From: CAKVOD01 sp050872805
GTDB lineage: Bacteria; Bacillota; Clostridia; Christensenellales; UBA1242
Reading direction: 5' to 3'
NCBI GenBank assembly: GCA_050872805.1
Contig: JBNMHN010000038.1
Coordinates: 1 to 10,843, forward strand
DNA length: 10,843 nt
In this document: positions 1 to 5,025 of the stretch, in pieces
Layout: every line of letters begins with the position of its first letter
Position numbering within the stretch: the first letter of the stretch is position 1
Notes under the pieces: generated by a model
What the model was told of the DNA's origin: nothing
Databases searched by the model: none
What the model saw: the letters and a program-made list of their open reading frames with translations, nothing else
Translations under genes and position numbers: made by a program

Positions 1-1608
1 GGTATGACAGGTACGGCGAAAACGGAAGAAACCGAATTTAGAAAAATTTACGGGCTTGACGTTGTCACGATTCCGACAAATAGACCAGTGCAAAGAATTG
101 ACGAAACGGATATTGTTTACTCAACTGTCAAGGGCAAATTTAACGCCGTTGTCGAGAGAATTAAGCAAGCGTATGAAATTGGGCAACCTGTTTTGGTCGG
201 TACTGTTTCGGTCGCAAAATCTGAGGAACTCAGCGAAGAACTCAAAAAGGCAAAAATCAAGCACGTCGTTTTGAACGCGAAAAACCACGAACAAGAGTCA
301 ATGATTGTCGCGCAAGCGGGCAAACTTGGCGCCGTCACAATCGCGACGAATATGGCGGGGCGTGGTACGGATATTTTGCTCGGCGGAAACCCTGAGTTTA
401 TGGCAAAGCAAAAGTTGAAGGAACTAGGGTACAATGACGCGCAAATCGAACTTGCGACAGCGTACCACATTCCTGACAATGAGGAAATTCAAAAGGCGCA
501 CAACGAATACGAAAAGTATTATAATGAATATAAGGCGCAAACCGACAAAGAAAAAGAGCAAGTTGTTGCACTTGGCGGGCTTTTGATTATCGGTACTGAG
601 CGTCACGAAAGCCGCCGCATCGACAACCAGTTGCGCGGGCGTGCAGGACGTCAAGGCGACCCTGGACACAGCGTGTTCTACATTTCGCTTGAGGACGACC
701 TTGCAAGAATTTTCGGCGGCGACAAAATGAAGTCGATTGCTAATTTCTTCAAACTCAAAGAGGATGAGCCTATTCAACTTCGTATGCTCTCAAGGGGTAT
801 TGAGTCGGCGCAAAAGCGCATTGAGGGCAACAACTATAGCCAACGCCGCTACTTGATTGAGTTTGACGACGTTTTGAACCAACAACGCAGTTTGATTTAT
901 GCTGAGCGTGATAAAGTTTTGGCGGGCGCGAATATGCACGAGCAAGTTTGCTCGATGCTTGCCGAGCAAGTTGAGAACGTTTTGGACGGCGTTGTCGACC
1001 CGAACAAAGTTTGGTCGGAATGGGATATTGAAGAAATCAACAAAGAACTTGAAGAAAATTTCTTTGAAAAGGGTGAAAATTTTGTCACTGAGGACAAAAT
1101 CGAGGACTTTGAATTGCCTGACCTCAAGGATATGGTTGAGAAAGAAGTGCTTGCACGCTTTGAGGCAAAGCGCAAGGAGTTTGACGACCTTGGACTTATG
1201 CCGTTTGAGTTTATCGAGCGCGTCATAATGCTGAGAGTGGTCAACCACTTCTGGATGGAGCACATCGACACTATGACGACTCTAAAGCGCGAAATTATGA
1301 CGCAAGGTTTTGGTAATCAAGACCCTATCATTCCGTATAAGAAGGAAGCGAGCAAACTTTACTTTGATATGATTGAAAAGATTGACCGCAATATTGCAAT
1401 GGCGCTTTATAGAATGGAAAAACCAGTTATTGAGGTTAGAGAAAAGGTTAATCCGTACGCGAATGCGAATGCGCAACAAGAGGCGCAAAGCACAAATTCG
1501 CCTGAGCCAGTTCGTCAAGCAAAGACGGACAAGGTTTGCGGGCGCAATGACCCTTGCCCTTGCGGCAGTGGCAAAAAATACAAGAACTGCTGCGGGCGAC
1601 AGGGATAG
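1..1608 (+). CDS. secA: Protein translocase ATPase SecA, 5'-truncated by window edge
   Basis: SecA is the cytosolic motor that uses ATP to push preproteins through the SecYEG channel. The visible 535 codons begin at the GMTGTAKTE motif, roughly residue 370 of typical SecA, so the first ATPase half and the start codon lie upstream of the window. Seen in order: the TIPTNRP segment; helicase motif V (ATNMAGRGTDI, about 343-375); an insert of about 50 residues after LGGNPEF, of a kind common in Clostridia; motif VI (GTERHESRR...QLRGRAGRQGDPG, 592-666); the helical scaffold and wing regions; a variable linker; and a C-terminal SEC-C zinc finger with the CPCGSGKKYKNCC pattern (1537-1596), which binds SecB or ribosomes in characterised SecAs. 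The TAG stop (1606-1608) lies inside the loop of a repeat hairpin. No prfB follows, although that is a frequent neighbour in Bacillota. Identity is near certain; only the upstream part is unseen. Confidence 0.98.
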   Translation, partial: GMTGTAKTEETEFRKIYGLDVVTIPTNRPVQRIDETDIVYSTVKGKFNAVVERIKQAYEIGQPVLVGTVSVAKSEELSEELKKAKIKHVVLNAKNHEQESMIVAQAGKLGAVTIATNMAGRGTDILLGGNPEFMAKQKLKELGYNDAQIELATAYHIPDNEEIQKAHNEYEKYYNEYKAQTDKEKEQVVALGGLLIIGTERHESRRIDNQLRGRAGRQGDPGHSVFYISLEDDLARIFGGDKMKSIANFFKLKEDEPIQLRMLSRGIESAQKRIEGNNYSQRRYLIEFDDVLNQQRSLIYAERDKVLAGANMHEQVCSMLAEQVENVLDGVVDPNKVWSEWDIEEINKELEENFFEKGENFVTEDKIEDFELPDLKDMVEKEVLARFEAKRKEFDDLGLMPFEFIERVIMLRVVNHFWMEHIDTMTTLKREIMTQGFGNQDPIIPYKKEASKLYFDMIEKIDRNIAMALYRMEKPVIEVREKVNPYANANAQQEAQSTNSPEPVRQAKTDKVCGRNDPCPCGSGKKYKNCCGRQG

Positions 1609-1746
1609 CCCTGTGGCTGTGGATACTGTTCCTACGCGTCAGTGACTTGCGTGGGCGGCAAAGTTTTTCGCTGTCTACTGGCTTTGGTACTCGTGTGGGG
1701 ATAGCCCTGTGGCTGGTGGCAGACGCCACTGGTGCAGGTTTTGTGA
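1599..1746 (+). repeat. 3'-UTR repeat array A (ATAG-loop hairpin family), two units
   Basis: Two units spaced 96 bases apart start with a short hairpin. Unit 1 is ACAGGG-ATAG-CCCTGT (1599-1614), a perfect 6-bp stem. Unit 2 is GGGG-ATAG-CCCT (1697-1708), weaker and with wobble pairs. Unit 1 is followed at a fixed distance by GATACTGTTCCTACG (1622-1636). Unit 2 lacks this tail but runs into another hairpin, GGTGGC-AGAC-GCCACT (1715-1730). The same family occurs at 9821-10010. The first ATAG supplies the secA stop codon. The array lies wholly between that stop and the terminator at 1765-1796. The repeat is seen directly; its function is unknown. Confidence 0.8.
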
Positions 1747-1764
1747 GTAATATTATATGATTTT

Positions 1765-1796
1765 GAGTGCATAGTTAATTGACTATGCGCTTTTTA
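1765..1796 (+). terminator. Intrinsic terminator of secA
   Basis: A 7-bp perfect stem GCATAGT/ACTATGC (1769-1775 with 1782-1788) has a 6-nt loop. It can be extended outward by four more pairs, some of them wobble, and is followed by a run of five T. It is the first good terminator downstream of secA and ends the transcript that carries repeat array A. Confidence 0.85.
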
Positions 1797-1801
1797 TAAT
1801 G

Positions 1802-1910
1802 CAAAAGAGGTAGGTGAAAACCTACCTCCCAAGCATCAATGGCCTGCAGGCGATGCTAGAAAATAGCACTTACCGAGATAATGGCGCTACTGACAGGACT
1901 TACTTTGATA
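1802..1910 (-). ncRNA. Candidate small RNA (about 108 nt) with own promoter and terminator
   Basis: Read on the minus strand, a near-consensus promoter (1916-1944) should start RNA at about 1909. The RNA would end after the perfect 9-bp hairpin GAGGTAGGT-TTTC-ACCTACCTC (1828 to 1807) followed by TTTT. Two further stem-loops can be drawn in between: AGUAGCGC with GUGCUAUU (1891-1884 with 1869-1862, two G.U pairs) and AGCAUC with GAUGCU (1857-1852 with 1837-1832), the latter enclosing the palindrome GCCTGCAGGC. There is no convincing ORF with a ribosome binding site. I see none of the signatures of SRP RNA, tmRNA, RNase P RNA, T-box or the common riboswitches. No minus-strand gene follows, so a free-standing small RNA fits better than a leader. 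The promoter and terminator are seen directly; the RNA itself is an inference. Confidence 0.55.
1807..1828 (-). terminator. Terminator of the minus-strand small RNA
   Basis: A perfect 9-bp stem GAGGTAGGT/ACCTACCTC has a 4-nt loop (TTTC on the minus strand, GAAA on the plus strand). On the minus strand it is followed by TTTT, whereas on the plus strand it is followed by CCAAGC, so it can only work as an intrinsic terminator for minus-strand transcription. Confidence 0.75.
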
Positions 1911-1915
1911 CTTGT

Positions 1916-1944
1916 ATTATAGCATATGCAAAAAACTTTGTCGA
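1916..1944 (-). promoter_or_regulatory. Sigma-A promoter with extended -10 for the minus-strand small RNA
   Basis: On the minus strand: -35 TCGACA (1944-1939), a 17-base spacer, and a -10 that is an exact TATAAT (1921-1916) preceded by TGC, which gives a TGn extended -10. This is one of the two best promoters in the window. No minus-strand protein gene lies downstream, which is the main argument for an RNA gene here. Confidence 0.75.
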
Positions 1945-1991
1945 TTCTTATGGAAATAATTTTCTAAAAACTATAAATTTTCATTTTGTGC

Positions 1992-2020
1992 TTGACAAAA
2001 AGTTTTCAAAGTGATAAAAT
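1992..2020 (+). promoter_or_regulatory. Sigma-A promoter for a short plus-strand transcript
   Basis: An exact TTGACA (1992-1997), a 17-base spacer and TAAAAT (2015-2020) predict a start near 2027. The next strong feature is a terminator only about 16 bases on, so this promoter drives either a very short RNA or an attenuated leader of the exporter gene at 2251. Confidence 0.7.
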
Positions 2021-2026
2021 AATTAC

Positions 2027-2090
2027 ATCAGCGTGTAGCGAGGGAGCGTAAGTCCAGTTGATAAATTGGGCTTGCGCTCCTTTTATTTTT
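2027..2090 (+). ncRNA. Candidate terminator-type short RNA or attenuator (about 60 nt)
   Basis: The predicted transcript from the 1992-2020 promoter has about 16 unpaired bases and then a 15-bp hairpin (2043-2057 with 2066-2080; three G.U wobbles, no mismatches; 8-nt loop TTGATAAA), followed by TTTTATTTTTTTT. Little else would be in the RNA. It could be a small regulatory RNA, or a terminator limiting read-through into the exporter gene, which has a separate promoter candidate at 2121-2151. No peptide with a ribosome binding site is visible. Confidence 0.4.
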
Positions 2091-2093
2091 TTT
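2043..2093 (+). terminator. Strong intrinsic terminator upstream of the exporter gene
   Basis: A fifteen-pair stem beginning GGAGCG and ending CGCTCC, with a T-rich tail of about 12 bases. On the minus strand the hairpin is not followed by T residues, so it acts on plus-strand transcription only. Confidence 0.85.
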
Positions 2094-2120
2094 GTATTTA
2101 TTTCGTTTTTTAATAAAAAT

Positions 2121-2151
2121 TTGACAAAAAAACGGCAAAAAAAATGATAAT
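2121..2151 (+). promoter_or_regulatory. Probable promoter of the MFS-CBS gene
   Basis: TTGACA (2121-2126) and GATAAT (2146-2151) are separated by 19 bases, slightly longer than ideal. It lies beyond the 2043-2093 terminator and about 100 bases before the start codon at 2251, so it is the most likely promoter for this single-gene unit. The spacing lowers confidence. Confidence 0.5.
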
Positions 2152-2250
2152 TTTTGAGTGTTTTTTATGAGAAAACAAAATAAATAAAAACACGGTGGTT
2201 TGCGTTTGTGCAAAATCGTGCGCTTGCTGATAAAATTTAAAGGTGAAAAA

Positions 2251-4119
2251 ATGACAAAAAAGAAAAATTTATTGTGCATTGGGGTCGTTGCTTTTGCGGT
2301 ATTTTTGGCAACGTTCAATGAAACATTTATGAATGTCGCGCTCGGACAGATTGCGCAAGATACGCAAACTAGTCTTGTAGCGTGGCTTGTAACGGCGTAT
2401 ATGCTTGGCGCGGCGGTTATGGTGCCAGTATCGTCGTTTCTATATCGAAAAATACCGACGAAAGTTTTGTTTGCAATCACGATGTCGTTTTTGATTGTGG
2501 GCAGTATTGTAGGTGGACTTTGTGGCAACAATTTTTGGCTTGCGTTTGCGGGTCGCATAATTCAGTCGCTTGGCTCGGGCTTGCTTGTTCCGCTCGCGAT
2601 GAATGTTGCGTTGCAAGTTGCGCCGCGCGAAAAACTTGGCTCATATATGGGTTTTATGGCTATTATGACGACTTTGGGGCCGTCGGTCAGCATTTTGCTT
2701 TCGGGCGTTTTGCTTGGCGCAACGGGCGGGAACTGGCACGTTTTGTTTTGGACGTTTGGTGCGCTTTGTGCAGTATGCTTGATTTTCGGCTTGTTTTGCC
2801 TTGGCAATATTGCCGAACTTTCAAAGCCAAAACTCGACATTTTGTCCGTCATATTGATTGGCCTAGCGCTAGTCGGCATCTTGTTTGCGCTGTCGTATGT
2901 GTTCACAAGTTGGTGGATAGCACTTATCGCACTTGCGGTCGGCTGCGTGTGTATGGTGCTGTTTGTTTGGAGACAAAAGAAAATTGCCGAGCCGCTCATT
3001 AATTTCGCGCCGCTCAAAAATGGCGCATTCACACTATCGGTCGTCATTAATATGATTGGCTTGATTTTGGTCTTTGCTCTAAATATGGTAATTCCGCTAT
3101 TCTTGGGAGTCAAAGGGGAGTCGACGTTGATTTCTTCGCTTGCACTTTTCCCAGCAATCTTGCTTTCGTGCGTTACTGCGCCGATTGCGGGACGCGTGTT
3201 TGATAAACACGGCGTGAAATGGTTGTTGCCTGTCGGTTTCATATTAATGACGACATTTATCGTGCTAATATCGGTATTCATTGGCGAACTAGAGTGGTAT
3301 TATCTCGCACTTTTGTACATACCAGTCGTTGTTGGTTCAGCGCTCATCATTGGACCAGTGCAAAGTTTTGGACTTTCATTCCTAAAGCCCGATGAGAACC
3401 CTCACGGCGTGACAATCTTCAGCACGGGCTTCCAAATCGCGGGTGCGCTCGGTTCTGCATTTCTCGCGGACGGACTTTATAACTGCGTCGCGGGCGCAAA
3501 CGCAACGGTTTCGACTGCAACAACAGCAATTCTTGTAACAGGGCTTGCGGCGACAGCGGTTGCACTAATTGGCCTTGTGCTTTCAATAGTTGTTTCGCAA
3601 AAACGACGCAAAAATACTGAAAAAGCACCTGAAAATCACGAAATTTCAGTAAAAAACCTTATGAAAACAGAAATTTACTCAGTAAATTGTAACGCATCCG
3701 TCGTTGACGCAATGAAAAGCATTGTCGAACACAAAATTAGCAGTATCATTGTTACCGACGATAAAGGCGACCTAGCAGGGTACTTGAGTGACGGAGATAT
3801 TGTCCGCTATCTTTCAAAGAATTATACAAACATAAAAATTGCGTATTCATATGAGGCGACCGACGGGGAAGCGAATGAATTTATGAGCAAAATTGGCGAA
3901 CTTTCGATTTTGAAAGTGAGTGAAATTGCGAATGAAAAGCCGTATACAATCGACATAAACGCCGACCTAGGTGACGTTTGCCGCGAACTTGGCGTCCGCC
4001 ACCTAAAGAAAGCGCCCGTGCTAGACAACGGCAAACTTGTAGGCGTAATCAGCCGCAGTGACATCACAAAATTTGTAATGACCCTCTGCGTCGAAAAAAT
4101 AGGAACGACAAATGAATGA
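2251..4119 (+). CDS. DHA2-like MFS exporter fused to tandem CBS domains
   Basis: This is an inner-membrane secondary transporter, probably a proton-driven drug or metabolite exporter. I chose ATG 2251 because AAAGGTG lies 5-6 bases upstream; an in-frame start at 2200 has no such site. The protein is 622 residues. Residues 8-450 carry about 14 hydrophobic segments with DHA2 (QacA/EmrB) hallmarks: FNETFMNVAL in helix 1 where relatives have LDxTIVNVAL, a motif-B-like GRIIQSLGSG (101-110), and a motif-C-like LGPSVSILLSG (142-152). The helix 2-3 motif A is degenerate (SSFLYRKIPTK). After a basic linker (450-462) come two CBS domains (about 465-525 and 556-612), joined by a 30-residue spacer; each has the SxxxxxDI-type end (SDGDIVRYL, SRSDITKFV). 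CBS pairs bind adenine nucleotides or related ligands in other proteins, so transport may be gated by such a ligand (inference). It is transcribed alone. The substrate cannot be told. Confidence 0.88.
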   Translation: MTKKKNLLCIGVVAFAVFLATFNETFMNVALGQIAQDTQTSLVAWLVTAYMLGAAVMVPVSSFLYRKIPTKVLFAITMSFLIVGSIVGGLCGNNFWLAFAGRIIQSLGSGLLVPLAMNVALQVAPREKLGSYMGFMAIMTTLGPSVSILLSGVLLGATGGNWHVLFWTFGALCAVCLIFGLFCLGNIAELSKPKLDILSVILIGLALVGILFALSYVFTSWWIALIALAVGCVCMVLFVWRQKKIAEPLINFAPLKNGAFTLSVVINMIGLILVFALNMVIPLFLGVKGESTLISSLALFPAILLSCVTAPIAGRVFDKHGVKWLLPVGFILMTTFIVLISVFIGELEWYYLALLYIPVVVGSALIIGPVQSFGLSFLKPDENPHGVTIFSTGFQIAGALGSAFLADGLYNCVAGANATVSTATTAILVTGLAATAVALIGLVLSIVVSQKRRKNTEKAPENHEISVKNLMKTEIYSVNCNASVVDAMKSIVEHKISSIIVTDDKGDLAGYLSDGDIVRYLSKNYTNIKIAYSYEATDGEANEFMSKIGELSILKVSEIANEKPYTIDINADLGDVCRELGVRHLKKAPVLDNGKLVGVISRSDITKFVMTLCVEKIGTTNE

Positions 4120-4167
4120 AAAAAAATGCTATTTGTTTGTCTTTAAAAATAAATAGAAAAACTTAAT

Positions 4168-4206
4168 AAAAAACATCAATTTTACGCAGTATTTGGTGTT
4201 TTTTTT
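4168..4206 (+). terminator. Terminator of the MFS-CBS gene
   Basis: A 12-bp stem AAAAAACATCAA/TTGGTGTTTTTT (4168-4179 with 4193-4204) contains one U.G wobble and has a 13-nt loop, with further T after it. The A-rich left arm means it may also work for minus-strand transcription, but no converging gene is present. Confidence 0.8.
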
Positions 4207-4238
4207 AATTGTCTTTGTAGTTTTTAAAAATATTGCTA

Positions 4239-4267
4239 TTGACGCTAATTAAATTGTATGATATAAT
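4239..4267 (+). promoter_or_regulatory. Promoter of the 191-aa hypothetical gene
   Basis: TTGACG (4239-4244), a 17-base spacer and an exact TATAAT (4262-4267) preceded by TGA, giving an extended -10. Expected start is near 4274, which leaves a leader of fewer than 20 bases before the ATG at 4292. This is a near-consensus, presumably strong promoter. Confidence 0.8.
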
Positions 4268-4291
4268 AATAAAAAGGAAATAAAGCAAAAT

Positions 4292-4867
4292 ATGTATATT
4301 AAAAATGTAGACAAAAAGGCTCTGCAACAAATGTTTGCGGGGTCGGGTTATGATGTGGTGTGGGCGCAACCATACTTTTACAAGTTCAAGCGCTCAAGAA
4401 TTGATAGTGTTGAAGAATTTGTGCATAACGACGTTGATTTCAAACTTAATTGTCCGCTTGGTGGCGCGGTTCGCGCACTTTTGAAAGACGCGCGCGGTAA
4501 TTGTTTTGTAGTCAATTTTTATGATTATTCAGCGGATGTTTTGAATTATGTTGACAAAGATATTTGCAATATTTACATTGGCGGAATGTCAAAAAAGTTT
4601 GGCGCGGAATACGTGCGCGACTGCAAAAAGAATAATCGTGACATTGCATCGCTTCGCAAACGTTTTGTCGAACGCTACGGCAAACGTTCGACGCTAAATA
4701 GTGATATGATTGTCAAGATTCCGCTTAAAAAAATGCCAAACTTTGATTGGGCGCGCGGATACGACGGCACGGATACGGCAAAACTTTCGGCGCGCTTTTC
4801 GCAAAACATTGCGGTGCTTAGCAGCAAACTTGAGATGCAGTTTAGTTTGAAAGACTACATCCGCTAA
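4292..4867 (+). CDS. Hypothetical soluble protein, 191 aa
   Basis: I do not recognise this protein. ATG 4292 follows an AAAGGAAA site (4273-4280) and a very strong promoter. No signal peptide or membrane segment is visible. The chain is rich in Lys and Arg, with many aromatics in the first half (YFYKFKRSR, NFYDYSADVLNYVDKDICNIYIGG). The first 100 residues look like a mixed alpha/beta fold. The second half has basic helices (RDCKKNNRDIASLRKRFVERYGKR, 113-136). Three Cys (residues 56, 70 and 93 or so) lie spread out and do not form an obvious metal motif. It is a monocistronic gene with its own terminator at 4897. Codon use and GC-rich third positions match its neighbours, so it looks resident rather than recently acquired. 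A nucleic-acid-binding role would fit the charge but is only a guess. Confidence 0.8.
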   Translation: MYIKNVDKKALQQMFAGSGYDVVWAQPYFYKFKRSRIDSVEEFVHNDVDFKLNCPLGGAVRALLKDARGNCFVVNFYDYSADVLNYVDKDICNIYIGGMSKKFGAEYVRDCKKNNRDIASLRKRFVERYGKRSTLNSDMIVKIPLKKMPNFDWARGYDGTDTAKLSARFSQNIAVLSSKLEMQFSLKDYIR

Positions 4868-4896
4868 AAACGCGCAAAACAATGAGGGCTATTTGA

Positions 4897-4928
4897 GACG
4901 CACAACCTAAAGGGTGTGCGTTTTTTTT
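4897..4928 (+). terminator. Terminator of the 191-aa gene
   Basis: A perfect 7-bp stem ACGCACA/TGTGCGT (4898-4904 with 4915-4921) can continue inward through one A.G mismatch to CC/GG around a TAAA loop. It is followed by a run of eight T (4921-4928). Confidence 0.9.
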
Positions 4929-4943
4929 ATTTGGTATTTATGG

Positions 4944-4972
4944 TTGTATTTTAAAAATATATGTGGTATAAT
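4944..4972 (+). promoter_or_regulatory. Promoter of the YwaF-ABC-Ig operon
   Basis: An exact TATAAT (4967-4972) preceded by TGG gives a TGn extended -10. The -35 at 17-base spacing is a poor TTGTAT (4944-4949). The expected start is near 4979, about 47 bases before the first gene. Because it depends on the extended -10, it is probably of moderate strength. Confidence 0.65.
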
Positions 4973-5025
4973 TTACAAAATGTACTAAAATTCGACAATA
5001 CATAGGGGAAAACTGGGAAATACAA

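Noticed and set aside
1606..1704. Possible stop-codon read-through of secA, with the frame open from the TAG to the next in-frame TAG 96 bases later
   Set aside because: The extension would be a Cys-rich repeat-encoded peptide. The Ig-like gene with the same repeat hits another stop after 33 bases, so read-through is not a shared property.
1554..1760. Frame encoding GIALWLWILFLRV, similar to a frame at 9715-10026 encoding GIAPLLQILFLRV
   Set aside because: The peptide similarity comes from the shared DNA repeat. Differences between copies fall equally on all codon positions, with no sign of protein-level selection, and the frames overlap real genes.
1814..2014. Plus-strand 66-codon frame with a GTG start after secA
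   Set aside because: The start lies inside a perfect terminator hairpin, there is no ribosome binding site, and the sequence is better explained by the minus-strand small RNA and its promoter. I could not link the peptide to a family.
1884..2057. The 8-mer GTAAGTCC recurs in the minus-strand RNA, the short plus-strand RNA and near 10285
   Set aside because: Three occurrences are somewhat more than expected by chance, but the flanks do not align and no common structure is evident.
2200..2250. Earlier in-frame start for the MFS-CBS gene
   Set aside because: It adds 17 residues not typical of MFS proteins and lacks a ribosome binding site, whereas ATG 2251 has AAAGGTG at the right spacing.
2028..2558. 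176-codon minus-strand frame spanning the exporter gene start
   Set aside because: It crosses the promoter, terminator and coding start of the plus-strand gene, and its middle is low-complexity Lys/Phe sequence from AT-rich DNA.
2562..3281. 239-codon minus-strand frame within the exporter gene
   Set aside because: It is antisense to a clear transporter sequence, with no ribosome binding site or recognisable domain. It reflects codon bias of the sense gene.
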